From: Nicotiana tabacum
Taxonomy: Eukaryota; Streptophyta; Magnoliopsida; Solanales; Solanaceae
Length of the DNA: 64,000 bases
Direction: 5' to 3'
Assembly (NCBI RefSeq): GCF_000715075.1
Contig: NC_134082.1
Coordinates: 191,569,948 to 191,633,947, forward strand
Positions 31,023 through 43,471 of this stretch are shown here, one piece after another. The stretch's first letter is position 1. Each line of letters starts with the position of its first letter. The notes under the pieces are model-generated. The model made no database searches, was not told the origin of the DNA, and saw only the letters and a program-made list of their open reading frames with translations. Position numbers and translations under genes: made by a program.

Positions 31023-33068
31023 TTACTATTTCGATAAGTTCTAAATAACACCCATTAAGGCCAAGGGCCTTCGCCAAAAAGAGAAGAGTTCGACCTCGAT
31101 CGAACGACGACAAATTACTATTTCGGTAAGTTCGAAATAACACCCTTTAAGGCCAAGAGCCTTCGCCAAAAAGAGAACAGTTCGATCTCGATCGAACAAC
31201 GACGAGTTACTATTTCGATAAGTTCGAAATAACAACCTTTAAGGCCAAGGGTCTTCGCCAAAAAGAGAAGAGTTCGACCTCGATCGAACGACGACGAGTT
31301 ACTATTTCGATAAGTTTGAAATAACACCCTTTAAGGCCAAGGGCCTTCGCCAAAAAGAGAACAGTTCGATCTCGATCGAACAACGACGAGTTACTATTTC
31401 GATAAGTTCGAAATAACAACCTTTAAGGCCAAGGGTCTTCGCCAAAAAGAGAAGAGTTCGACCGCGATCGAAACGACGATGGGTTACTATTTCGATAAGT
31501 TCGAAATAACACCCTTTAAAGCCAAGGGCCTTCGCCAAAAAGAGAAGAGTTTGACCTCGATCGAACGACGATGGGTTACTATTTCAATAAGTTCGAAATA
31601 ACACCCTTTAAGGCCAAGGGCTTTCACCAAAAAGAGAAGAGTTCGACCTCGATCGAACATCGACAGATTACTATTTCGATAAGTTCAAAATAACACCCTT
31701 TAAGGCCAAGGGCCTTCGCCAAAAAGAGAAGAGTTCGATCTATATTGAACAACGATGGGTTACTATTTCGATAAGTTCAAAATAATACCCTTTAAGGCCA
31801 AGGGCCTTCGACAAAAAGAGAAGAGTTCAAGCTCGATCGAACAACGACGGCTTACTATTTCGATAAGTTCGAAATAACACCCTTTAAGGCCAAGGGCCTT
31901 AGTCAAAAAGAGAAGAGTTCGACCTCGATTGAATAACGATGGGTTACTATTTTGATATGTTCGAAATAACACCCTTTTAAGGCCAATGGCCTTCGCCAAA
32001 AAGAGAAGAGTTCGACCTCGATCAAACAATGACATGTTACTATTTCGATAAGTTTGAAATAACACCCTTTAGACCAAGGGCCTTTGCCAAAAAGAGAACA
32101 GTTCGACCTCGATCAAACAACGATGGGTTACTATTTCGATAAGTTCGAAATAACACCCTTTAAGACCAAGGGTCTTCGCCAAAAAGAGAAGAGTTCGACC
32201 TCGATCGAACGACGACGGGTTACTATTTCGATAAGTTCGAAATAATACCATTTAAGGCCAATGGCCTTCTCCAAAAAGGGAAGAGTTTGACCTCGATCGA
32301 ACGACAACGGGTTACTATTTCGATAAGTTCGAGATAATACCCTTTAAGGCCAAGGGCCTTCGCCAAACAGAGAAGAGTTTGACCTCGATCGAACAACGAC
32401 AGGTTACTATTTCGATAAGTTCGAAATAATACCTTTTAAGGCAAAGGGCCTTCACGAAAAAAAAGAAGAGTTTGACCTCGATCGAATGACGACAGATTAC
32501 TATTTTGATAAGTTCGAAATAACACCCTTTAAGGCCAAGGGCCTAAGCCAAAAAGAGAAGAGTTCGATCTCGATCGAACAACGACGAGTTACTATTTCGA
32601 TAAGTTCGAAATAATACCCTTTAAGGCCAAGGGCCTTTGCCAAAAATAGAAGAGTCCAACCTTGATCGAACGACGATGGGTTACTATTTCGATAAGTTCG
32701 AAATAACAACCTTTAAGGCCAAGGGCCTTTGTCAAAAAGAGAAGAGTTCGACCTCGATCGAACGACAACGAGTTACTATTTCGATAAGTTCGAAATAACA
32801 CCCTTTAAGGCCAAGGGCCTTTGCCAAAAAGAGAAGAGTTCGACCTGGATCGAACAACGATGGGTTACTATTTCGATAAGTTCGAAATAATACCCTTTAA
32901 GGCCAAGGGCCTTCGCCAAAAAAGAAGAGTTCGACCTCGATCGGACGACAATGAGTTACTATTTCTATAAGTTTGAAATAACACCCTTTAAGGCTAATGG
33001 ACTTTGCCAGACAGAGAAGAGTTTGACCTCGATCTAACAACGACGGATTACTACTTCGATAAGTTCGA
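31023..33068 (+). repeat. ~92-bp tandem array in element D
   Basis: About 22 units of TTACTATTTCGATAAGTTCG, AAATAACACCCTTTAAGGCC, AAGGGCCTTCGCCAAAAAGA, GAAGAGTTCGACCTCGATCG, AACGACGACGGG. The spacing of TTACTATTT is 92 bp (for example 31115 to 31207). Units differ by scattered substitutions and small indels. The short frames it yields on minus are repeats of one meaningless peptide. The last unit is cut by element B after TTCGA. Confidence 0.95.
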
Positions 33069-33433
33069 TGCCACACCTCTTTTTTCGCCCACGCCCCCGC
33101 GAAGGGGCGCAGAGGGAGTTTTTCCAATTTAAAGGACAATCGAAATGGGATTTATTATTTAATTTAGAGTCGCCACTTGGGAGATTTATGGTGTCCCGAG
33201 TCATCGGTTGAATCCCGAATTGAGGAAAAGATTGACTCTGTATTACAATCCGCGAATCAGAAATCCGAGTAAGGAATTCTGTTAACCCGGGAGAAGGTAT
33301 TAGGCATTCCCGAGTTTCGTGGTTCTAGAACGGTCGCTCAACTGTCATATTCGGCTTGTTTATCTAGTTTTAATACTTGTTGAACTTATGTGCAAATTTT
33401 AACTGTTTACCGCTTTTTTATTATTTTTAACAA

Positions 33434-34030
33434 GAATTGCAACGTCGTGAAAATACACCTCGAACCACGTCACATCAATGCACTCGTGGTTATTGACACA
33501 TTTCAACTCTATTGAGATTTGGATTTGGGTCACATAAATGTGCACCCGAGTTTAAGAAAGTAAATTATTAAAGGCGCGACTAAAGCGACTAGCGTATCAT
33601 TATTTTGGGTAAGGCCGTGAAATTTTTCTAAACGGCACATCCCGAAGTCTAAGTAATTTTACCAACACGTATAGAGGGCCCCGCAGCTTGTGTATTTTTG
33701 TTTGTCGAGGCTCGTCTCCTTCATTATTTTTAAAAAGAATTTGCAACGTCGTGGAAAGGCATCTCGAACCACGTCATAATCAATGTACCCGTGATTAGCG
33801 ACACATTTCGACTTCGTTGAGATTTGGATTTGGGTCACATAAATGTGCACCCGAGTTTAAGAAAGTAAATTATTAAAATCGCGTCTAAAATGGCTAGCGC
33901 GTTATTGTCTTTGGGGAGGGCCGTGAAATTCACTAAATGGCCCATCCCGAATTCTAAATGTTTCATTTTAACCATTTATTAAGGTCCCCGCAATTTATGC
34001 GTTTTACTAGGCGAGGCTCATCTCGTTTAT
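33434..34030 (-). repeat. ~303-bp tandem duplication in element B LTR
   Basis: Units begin GAATTGCAACGTCGTG (33434) and GAATTTGCAACGTCGTGG (33737), each with GTTGAGATTTGGATTTGGGT, CACATAAATGTGCACCCGAG and GGCCGTGAAATT. The other LTR has the same pair at the same spacing (52362 and 52665). Element C's LTR has a single homologous unit (about 53700-53990). Confidence 0.85.
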
Positions 34031-35512
34031 TTTAAAAGGACAATCCTAAAGTGACTACATTTTCTATTTTTTTTTCTAAAGATAAAGAAAAGGTCCTAAT
34101 AGTTAATATTATAAAAGCGGGCTTCGAGTTCAAGTTCGAGTCCAAACAAAAGGACGGACCTTTTAATTTGAACCCGCTACCTAACTCAAAGCCCCAAACT
34201 TATACTGTGTTAACTTTATACTGAAACCTTTAAATTAAGCCCAAATTAAATGGGCCAACTAATTCTACTTGTGAACGAACAACAACAGGTGGGCCTTGAG
34301 GCAAGCCCAAAACCGAATGGGGCGTGCCAAGCTGCGTAGGAGAGATCGAGGGATCGAGCCCCTGAAGTCAACCATTTACTTATTCATTTTTGCATGTCAT
34401 TAGGTAAGCATCTTGATTTTATAGTGAAAGCAGTACATCGTTCTACTTGGAACAACTTGAACAAAATAACCACAACACTTTTTATGAGCCAATTTTAACA
34501 TGCCATGATGTAGCAAATAAACAGTCCTATTTTAGTACAAAACACATGACGACCATTACTAAAGGTCTATTGCAATGTGAATCGCTTTCAAATGACTTCA
34601 CGAAACAAATTACCAAAACTGAAATTAATCTAACTATCCTATTAACCTAACATAAAACTAAATACAACCACTACTCGAGATCACAGGCTTATATACATTC
34701 AAGACATATCGAGTGATAATCTAGCTAATAAAAAAATAGTTCAGTTTATTTATACAGTCATGTCAAATAGAACTAACAGCTGCATTTCCATTTCATCTCA
34801 ACTTCAACTTCAAATTCGGGCCTACATCAACACATGTTTTTTAGAATGTGTACCTGGAAAGGGAATACAATGGAGAAGAAGAGGAGTGATCAGCACAACA
34901 GATAGCACAACACAACAGCAACAGTAACAGATATCCAGCAACAACTCAGGAAAACCAGTTAAAAATTTCCCAGCTATACCAAACAGCAACACAAACAAAC
35001 CAACACAGCAATAACAACACCCAAAATAAACCTAACTTGAAACCAACTTCAAACCAAAAGAGTAGCAGAAAGCCAGTCCAAGAATCAACTTTAACTAGAC
35101 AACACACTAGTTTCAACTTCAGGAAGGAAACCAAACAGCTACGACAGACCCAGCTTACTCAAAATCAAATAAGCAACAACTCTGGACCCCAATGGCACAG
35201 TATCAAGCTCCATGAATGCCTAACCTTTTTTCCTTTTAAACTGATTCTCCCAAGCTAAAGAAGAAACAAGAACTAACTTAACATCTATCTTAGACTGATT
35301 TTAGGACCCCTTTCCATTGATTTTCAAACATGTGACTTCTTGAAAGGGTGGTGTTTTCAAAAGCCAACCCTTTTTAAACTCTCAAACAGTGGTCTTTTTT
35401 CAGATTCAAAAGCCCCCTCAGATTGCTCTCCTTTTCTACCTTAAGGTCTGACCCAAAAGAAGAACCAAGCCCCGACTCAAAAAAGGATCCCCCCTCTTTA
35501 ACTCTATCCAGA

Positions 35513-35524
35513 CCCCCTTTTATA
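35513..35524 (-). promoter_or_regulatory. TATA box of element B LTR
   Basis: TATAAAAGGGGG on minus, preceded by GG. It would set the transcription start near 35490 and divide the LTR into ~2.4 kb U3 and ~2.4 kb R-U5. Confidence 0.65.
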
Positions 35525-37866
35525 CCAAACTACAGCCCCCTTTTTACAGCTCTTAGGAGCACTTAGCTAATTAGGAAAGTATTTCTGCCCACTACTACAT
35601 ATTTTGTTCTCCTTTTAATTCACTTGTTCCCCACTAGAGTATGTCTTTTCCCATTATCCCTTGTCTTTTCCTTATTTAATTGTTCAAACAGGTATGGGCA
35701 ACATATTTTAATCAATCCCTTTTAAGCCTTTCATACCATTATGTTTTGTTCCCCATTAACACTAAACAATTGCATTAGTTTAATGTTAATTAAGTGCTTA
35801 GTGGACAGAGCACTCAAATTAATCATTTTTTAAAACTTTAAATCCCAAAATACCCCTGAAACTACTGAAATTACCATTCTACCCCATCAGCTATATCCAA
35901 TCCTCCTAATCAATTAACCAAACTATAGCACCCATAACCAATCTTAAGTGAGAAATCCTAACAATTGACTAATCAAATCATATAAGACTAACTCCCAATT
36001 GACAACACTTAGGAATCAGTTCATTATGGTCAGATTCATATCAACATTCAAGATCATATTCATATCAGAACAACATTAAGATTCATCAAACTCAAATCAC
36101 AATTTAAGCTTGAAACTCAATTCAGACCAAATATCATCAAAATAAAGATTCAGTGATTAAACTAACACACTTCTATATTAAACCTAAACAAGAACAAATG
36201 AACACTGTCAACATACTGAATGAAAACAACTGAATTTATATGTAAAATGATGAACAACAAAGCAAACAAGGAACCAGACATCACATAAAGTGAGATAATT
36301 TGAACTAGTAATACTAGTAACCAATTACAAGACTAGACACAGTTTGTATGCAAGAACATTACGGGCACTGACCTTTACAGCCAAACTAAAAAGACAAACC
36401 TACTTAAACAATGCAACATATGCCAATTGACCAAGACGAGAAAAAAACTGGACCAGAAAAAGGTCCGAAAGAGGAAGAGGATTAATTGACCTAAATGACG
36501 AACTAATCAGTCAGAAATAGGACAACAACAAAAGAAAAGGCAAACCAAATAGAAATACCTCGAAACTTCACACCAAACTCAACCCGTTTCAGTCGACACC
36601 TCATCTTGAAAGATTTGAAGCCAAAACGGACCTTAATCGAGTGTTCTCGACTGAGAACACTCGACTAAGGTCGATTAACAGCCTCAAAATTTTCCTAAAT
36701 TTGGATAGGTTCCAGTTTTGGTCCTTTTAGGGTTTGCTAGTCGATTTAAGCTCCGACTAGTTCTAATGGGATTCAAACAAAAGTAAGGGTGGTTTGGGCA
36801 CGAAGGAGGTCAGGTGGAGCTGGTATATGACTTTGGGACTGGTTGGGTAAGTTTAGGGTTTTGCTCGAATCTAATCGAAGATTCGAGAAGTTGTAGTATG
36901 ATTGGAGGTTAAAGGGGTATAGATTTGGACTGAGGGGGTCAACGTGGTTTAGGGGTGTGAGTTTGGTAGTCACTGGCGTTGTTGCCGCCGGGTTTACGGC
37001 GAAGGAATTTGGTGGAGGCTAGGGTTTCTAGGGGTCGTCTCTAAGAGAGACAACTGAACAAGGGGGTGTTTGGAAATGAAAGAGGGGTAATGGGTCTGGG
37101 ATATTTTGGTATATTAGATTGAGGGGATTAATGTGAGCCGTTGGATTACAAAATCCAACGGCTGTGATCAGGACCAAGCGAAACGGGGTCATTTTGTTTA
37201 AGTGTTGGGGCGGGTTTGGGCTGGACCGGGTACAAGGACGGGGTTGGGTTGGATTTGGGTAAGAGATTATCCTAGCCGTTGGATTGATTCAATCCAACAT
37301 CCTTGATTAAGAGTGACCAAACGACGTCGTTTTAAGACGTCTCTGGCCAGGCCAACTGGACCAGGTAAATGGGTGATTTGGGCCTAATTTTTGGTCTAAA
37401 ATAATGGCCCAATCCGATTTTCATTTTTTTCTTCTTTTTCTTTTATTTTCCTTTTAATTCCTAAATACCAAAATAAATTGTAAAAAACAAAATTAACTTA
37501 GAAAATAGTAATTGACCTTTAACAATAAATATCGCACCAAAATAAAATATTAATTACAAACAAAATCGGGCACTTGGACATTAAATGCCAAAAATACAAA
37601 AAATATGTATTTTTGTGATTTTCTTTATTTTAAAACCAAACTATGGTTAATTAATTCCTAATTGTAAAATTAAATCCTAAATGTGCATGCAACATATATT
37701 TTGTATTTTTCCTTTAATAAAATGAAAACAAACATGCACAGACAAATACAAATAATTAACAACATGCCACAAAAAAAAACTCTCAAAATTTCTTATAAAG
37801 GAAAAATTATTTTATCTTGATTTCTTTTGGAGTAGTTCTTTGTGAAGTAAAAATCACGTGCTCACA

Positions 37867-37881
37867 GCTGCCCCTCTTTGT
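37867..37881 (-). promoter_or_regulatory. polypurine tract of element B
   Basis: On minus ACAAAGAGGGGCAGC directly before the 3' LTR; same core as A and C. Confidence 0.85.
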
Positions 37882-37982
37882 CTGGAAACACAAAGAGTTT
37901 CCGTGCAAAGATAAAGTGAGCGGATACGAGCGATTTTTGCTCATTCGTCTACTCCGTGTGAAGGAAAAAGAAAAATTTAACC

Positions 37983-38072
37983 GAACCTTTGCTTCAAAGG
38001 TTTCCTACATATCCCTAGCTAAAAGTGAATCAGGTTAATGTAGTTCGGGAAGTTTTGGTAGCTGGGACTACC
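37983..38072 (-). repeat. structured UTR module b4 with extra hairpin
   Basis: Plus-strand coordinates: CTACAT 38005-38010 with ATGTAG 38038-38043, and AACCTTTG 37984-37991 with CAAAGGTT 37995-38002. The extra hairpin GGTAGC 38057-38062 / ACTACC 38067-38072 pairs on minus with a final T-G wobble. The inner hairpin is degraded. Same position as a4 and c2. Confidence 0.65.
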
Positions 38073-38310
38073 ATGGGACTGCAATTTCGCTGTTACTATT
38101 GCTGCATGCTGTTACTACTGCTTTCCGACCTCCTTATCACACCGGGCTAAAAGAAAACAAGAAGCTAGACTAAACTGGGGATTACAACATCTTATCTATC
38201 TTCAACTTGCTCTTGTAGTCTTCTTTCTGATTTCTGCAGCGGAATTTATGCTGGGGATATTTTGTTGTAGCCCTCCGCTTTACTGACTTCTGACTTGAAA
38301 TTGAGTGTAG

Positions 38311-39215
38311 TCCTCTGTTCTACAGGCGGGCTCCTGACTTCAAACTTGAAATTTATTCCTCTTTTCTACAGGCGGGCTCCTGACTTCGTTTGAAATGTAC
38401 TCCTCTGTTCTACAGGCGGGCTCCTGACTTCTTCAACTTAAAATATAACAACCTCTATTCTAACAGGCGGGCTCCTGACTTCTTCAACTTAAAATATAAC
38501 AACCTCCATTCTACAGGCGGGCTCCTGACTCCTTTAACTTAAAATATAACAACCTCCGTTCTAACGGGCAGGCTCCTGACTCCTTTAACTTAAAATATAA
38601 CAACCTCCGTTCTAACAGGCGGGCTCCTGATTTCTTCAACTTAAAACATAACAACCTCCGTTCTACAGGCGGCTCCTGACTTCTTCAACTTAAAACATAA
38701 CAACCTCCGTTTTACAGGCGGGCTCCTGACTCCTTTAACTTAAAATATAACAACCTCCGTTCTACAGGCGGGCTCCTGACTCCTTTAACTTAAAATATAA
38801 CAACCTCCGTTCTACAGGCGGGCTCCTGACTTCATCAACTTCAAATATAACAACCTCCGTTCTAACAGTCGGGCTCCTGACTTCTTCGACTTAAAATATA
38901 ACAACCCCCATTCTACAGGCGGGCTCCTGACTCCTTTAACTAAAAACATAACAACCTCCGTTCTACAGGCGGGCTCCTGACTTCAAACACGACTTAAAAA
39001 TATAACAACTCCATTTTTCTGGTGGGCTCCTGACTTCGACTACAACTCAAAAATATAACACCTCCATTCTCCAGGCGGGCTCCTGACTTCAACTACAACT
39101 CAAAATGTAATACCTTCATTCTTCAGGCGGGCTCCTGACTTCACTACTTCCCAAAACATAATACCTCCATTCTCTAGGGGGGTTCCTGACTTCAACTTAT
39201 TTCTTAAAAATGTGT
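38311..39215 (-). repeat. 3' UTR tandem sub-repeats of element B
   Basis: About 18 units of ~48 bp; on plus each reads ACAGGCGGGCTCCTGACTYC, YTYAACTTAAAATATAACAA, CCTCCGTTCT. The core GTCAGGAGCCCGCC (minus) is shared with A and C, but the rest of the unit is specific to B. Confidence 0.93.
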
Positions 39216-40810
39216 TCTATCGTCGTGGTTCCTTCCTGCCTCTTGAACCATTTTCCTTCTAACTTTAATCATCTTCTTTCAGAACTGCTTCCCTAAAAAA
39301 TGGTGTTTCATTCCTCTGAAAACTGCTGGGGATAACACCGGTGTTTTATTCAAAAAATATGTTATTTTCCTCCTTCAAAGACTACTTCCCTTAAAGCTGG
39401 TGCTTTCCTTCCACTGGAACTACTTCCCTTAAGACTTGTGTTATCTTCCTTCCGTAATTGCTTCCTTTAAAACTTGTTTGGCCTTCTTCCGAAAACTGCT
39501 GGGGATACCATTTTTTTCAAACTTGTGTTATCTTGCTTCTTCCCCAAGTGGGTACCGGACTTCCAGAAAATTTTCAAAAATGAAAGAAAATTTTCTGCCC
39601 CAGTTTGACAATCTTTCTTGTATCATGATGTCTTTTCATCATTTATAACATTTCCTGTCCCAAAGCTTGCTGGGGATGAGATTATTTGTTGGGGATGATA
39701 TTCCTGCTGGCGATCATATTCCTGCTGGGGATGGTTTTCCCCCTCTTCTTTCCCTGCTCCATGTTGTCCGACCCTCTTGGAACTTGGTCGATAATCTGCC
39801 AGGGATGCTCTTATTTCTTGATGATTCTTTATTCACCAATTGTTGCTTCCCACTTTTCTCCAGACTCTCCCTTAAATCCTAGACCAATCCATCATTTGGT
39901 CTTGCAACGAACGTCTTTCTCGTTCCATTGCATTATCTTTGGCTCGTCCTATCCACATTGTGTTTTTGCACCATCTTGGCAACTGGTAATAAGCTCTGAA
40001 AATCCTTTTCAAAAACAAACTACTAGGGAGATAAAGTCTTTAAAAATAAAAATGATGAATTCAAGAAAATAAGAGAAGAATAGTTTTCTGAAAAATGTTG
40101 GGGAGAAGAAAAAAGAAAAAGAACTTATCTGAATGGTACAACCGATCCCAATGATCACGTCGTGCATTTTGGATTAACCAACCCAGTCTATTTTTATCAA
40201 TCAATCTTTCTGATGGCCTTACTTTGTTGGGGATATGTAAGCACCCAATTCTTTTGCCGACTCAACATCTTTGCACTGCTTGATGCTTCGACGGATCCTT
40301 TCCGTCAATCTTATCTTGTTTGCCTCTTTGGGCCCCTTGTCGCCTCATAGTGCCCTTCGAGGAATTTTCACTAATAAGACTCTCTCATTTCCCTCAACTC
40401 CTGTCGCCTTATGGTGCCGGTGAAGGTTTTCACCGATAAGACTCTCTCATTTTATTATATTTTTTCAGCTGGGGATTGGAGTGTTACCGATATGACTCTC
40501 TCTGCTGGGGATTCTTTCGGCTATCAATTCATTTCCAGCTTATGATCCTCTTCTCTGCTGGGGATCAGAGTGTTATTCCCGACTTCCATTTGCATGACTT
40601 GGCACTTCTCGGATACTGACCGGGAGGTCTTTTTTGGACACCAACGTGGGTTTTTGTGTATGGCTAAAAGAAAAAAAGGGTATCAAAAGGTTCAAAATAA
40701 TTTTGATGGGTAAAACATTACAACTCTTGAAATCAAATTTCCTTCCCAAAATTACAAACACAACTTCTGCCCCAGTTTTTTGCTTGGGAATTTTTATTTT
40801 TTGTTACATT
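39216..40810 (-). other. Element B 3' UTR with dispersed ATCCCCAGC motifs
   Basis: On plus the motif appears as GCTGGGGAT near 39325, 39502, 39670, 39727, 40470, 40505 and 40558, with near-matches at 39690 and 40229. One copy (about 40487-40515, minus) reads ATCCCCAGCAGAGAGAGTCA, close to the complement of the primer site. Non-coding. Confidence 0.65.
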
Positions 40811-40868
40811 ATGACCGAGCTGTGAGGGGCCTACGTATCCTTTTTGAGGAATCAGGTCAAACGTAGTT
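40811..40868 (-). repeat. structured UTR module b3
   Basis: CTACG 40831-40835 with CGTAG 40862-40866. Inner TCCT 38-41 / AGGA 47-50 (positions 408xx). On minus the linker reads TTTGACCTGATTCC. It sits ~240 nt after the pol stop, with an A/G-rich tract on its 5' side (minus). Confidence 0.6.
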
Positions 40869-41104
40869 CCCAATTCCTTTGTTTTTCTTGTGACTTTTCT
40901 TTTGTCTTTATTATCATTATTTTTATCTTCTCTTTTTCTTTCATTTTCATTACTGATTCCAAAAGAGGGGTATGAAAGAATAAATAAGGCTCAAAAGGGG
41001 AAACAAAGGTTGAAGTGTTTGGATGGAAGAACAAATTGCCTCCGTCATTTCATTCTCCGATACCATGCCAAATGCAAACAAACAACAATTACAATTAAAA
41101 GAAA

Positions 41105-42301
41105 TCATACATAATATCTCTTAACCGCGTCAGAATTGATAGCCATGTCGACGCATTTCCCTTCGATATTTGTTAAACATAAAGCGCCATTGGACAACAC
41201 TCTGGTTACAATGAATGGCCCTTTCCAATTCGGGGCGAACTTGCCCTTTGCCTCAGCCTGATATGGGAGGATGTGTTTCAGCACTTGCTGGCCCACTTCA
41301 AACTTCCGGGGACACACCTTTTTGTTGTATGCTCTTGCCATTCTCTTTTGATATAACTGGTCATGACACACAACTGCCAATCTCTTTTCATCAATCAAGT
41401 TCAACTTCTCCAAACGGGTTTTGACCCACTCGTCATCATCAATCTCAGCTTCAGCGACAATCCGAAGGGATGAGATTTCAACTTCCGCCGGTATTACTAC
41501 TTCAATTCCATACACCAACAAATAAGGAGTTGCCCCTACTGAAGTACGGACAGTAGTGCGATAACCCAACGATGCAAATGGTAATTTTTCAGGCCATCGC
41601 CTCAAACCTTCTACCATCTTCCGAAGTATCTTCTTTATGTTTTTTTTGGCCGCCTCGACCGCTCCATTCGCCTTGGGACGATATGGTGTGGAATTACAGT
41701 GTGTAATCTTGAACTGTTGACATACTTCTTTCATCAAACCGCTGTTAAGATTAGCACCATTATCCGTGATGATCACTTTTGGGATCCCAAATCTACAGAT
41801 GATATGGGAATGAACAAAATCTACCACTGCCTTCTTGGTTACCGACTTGAAAGTTTTAGCTTCAACCCACTTAGTTAAATAATCGATGGTCACCAGAATG
41901 AACCTATGACCGTTGGTAGCTGCTGGCTCAATAGGTCCAATGACATCCATTCCCCAGGCAACAAATGGCCATGGTGCTGACATTTTATGCAATTCTGTCG
42001 GCGGAGAATGAATTATATCTCCGTGTATCTGATATTGATGGCATTTCCGCACGAAACTGATACAATCACGCTCCATAGTGAGCCAATAGTACCCTGCTCG
42101 AAGAATCTTCTTTGCCAATACATATCCGCTCATATGTGGCCCACAAACTCTAGCATGTACCTATGTCATAACTGTCGTGGCTTGACTAGCATCTATACAT
42201 CTCAGCAATCACAAATCTGGTGTTCTTTTGTACAACACTCCTCCACTGAGGAAAAATCCATTTGCCAGTCGCCGAATGGCTCTCTTTTGATCTCCGGTGG
42301 C
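41105..42301 (-). pseudogene. element B integrase
   Basis: The open part 42133-41105 (342 codons) shows the catalytic Asp in GMDVIG, Asp in ITDNGAN and Glu in NGAVEAA with DD35E spacing, and ends with a GPF/Y-type module (GPFIVTRVLSNGAL). The zinc-binding N-terminus is damaged: the pair seen in C as CHQC is CHQY here, and the His pair lies upstream in a stretch with stops and a shifted frame (42301-42134). It ends at a natural stop after KRYYV. Confidence 0.9.
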
Positions 42302-43471
42302 CTACTCCGGGTATATCCCCATCCTGAGGTATTCCTTTACACCATAAAACCATGGCTCGCCATCCATTTCTTCCTCTATCATGTTGCAATAAGCATGCTG
42401 ATCACGAACCTGGATATGCAATGGGTCAACATGAATTTTGTCTGGGTGGGGTAACATCGATGCTAAAGTGGACAAAGCATCGTCAACCTCATTATGAACT
42501 CTTGGGATATGTCTGAACTCCACTGATCGAAATCGTTTACTCAGATCAAGCAAGCATTGTCGATATGGTATGAGTTTCAAATCCCGCGTTTCCCATTCAC
42601 CCTGAATCTGATGCACTAGGAGGTCCGAGTCTCCCAAGACCAAAACATCCTGGACATCCATGTCTGCAGCTAACCTTAAACCCAAAATGCATGCCTCATA
42701 CTCAGCCATGTTGTTGGTACAATAGAAACGCAACTGAGCCGTAACAGGATATTGATATCCTGTTTCAGAAATAAGTACCGCTCCTATTCCAACTCCCTTC
42801 GCATTTGCGGCTCCATCGAAAAAAAGCTTCCATCCTGGTCCCTTGGTCATTTCCAACTCATCTATATGCATCACTTCTTCATCAGGAAAATACGTCCTCA
42901 AGGGCTCGTATTCTTCATCAACAGGATTCTCAGCCAAGTGATTAGCCAACGCTTGGGCCTTCATGGCCGTCCTCGTCACATAGACGATGTCGAATTCTGT
43001 GAGTAATATCTGCCATTTTGCCAATCTCCCTGTGGGCATAGGCTTCTGGAAAATATACTTTAGTGGATCCAAGCGTGAAATGAGATAAGTAGTATATGAG
43101 GACAGATAATTCTTCAATTTCTGGGCCACCCAAGTTAGGGCACACCATGTCTTCTCGAGTTGAGTGTACTTAACCTCATAGCCTGTAAACTTTTTGCTGA
43201 GATAATAGATGACTTTCTCCTTCCTTCCTGTAATGTCGTGTTGCCCTAGTATGCAGCCAAACGAATTCTCCAGGACCGTTAGATAAAGAATTAACGGTCT
43301 TCCCGGCTTAGGTGGAACCAATACATGTGGATTTGATAAGTATCCTTTGATTTGGTCAAATGCTTCCTGACATTCTGCCGTCCATTCTACCGCAGCATCT
43401 TTCTTCAGTAGCCGAAAAATGGTTTCACAAGTTGCAGTGAGTTGAGTGATGAACCTGCTGATGTAATTCAA
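42302..43471 (-). pseudogene. element B RNase H (connection-like) and archaeal-like RNase H
   Basis: 389 open codons continuing from RT. The first domain has the Ty3-type RNase H layout (GRPLILYLTV, YYLSKKFTGYEVKY) but lacks the usual catalytic Asp after the first strand. The second has FDGAANAKGVGIGAVL, NNMAEYEAC, GDSDLLVHQI and a final Asp, the archaeal-like RNase H typical of Tat elements. The first domain probably serves as a spacer and the second removes RNA from the hybrid. Confidence 0.88.

Larger units (their letters stand above)
29949..33068 (+). mobile_element. Element D: gypsy-type LTR element, 5' part, interrupted by element B
   Basis: A ~492-bp LTR-like segment is followed by a TGGCGCC primer site and an internal region of ~2.6 kb that is mostly a 92-bp tandem array. 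Element B cuts it at 33069 within a repeat unit. No gag or pol is visible before the cut; the rest would lie beyond B, outside the window. Confidence 0.7.
33069..37866 (-). repeat. Element B 3' LTR
   Basis: 4798 bp. On minus it starts TGTGAGCACGTGATTTTT and ends GAGGTGTGGCA. It shares with A and C the G-box tip, the TTTGTCTGTGCATG block and the terminal U5 block, while most of U3 is different. It contains a tandem ~303-bp duplication and a TATA box at 35524-35513. Confidence 0.92.

Noticed and set aside
31023..33068. Possible CRISPR-like array because of regular repeats
   Set aside because: Repeats are contiguous with no unique spacers, and the context is a plant retroelement.
30785..33139. 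Many minus-strand 60-100-codon frames repeating LFLAKALGLKGCYFELIEIV
   Set aside because: They are the same frame of a 92-bp tandem unit read several times, with no start, promoter or homology. 92 is not a multiple of three, so the frame shifts between units.
35000..37000. Host-gene exons in the 4.8-kb LTR (frames at 34946-35134 and 36773-36973)
   Set aside because: Short frames with biased composition inside U3/R, no splice-consistent chain and no recognised domain.
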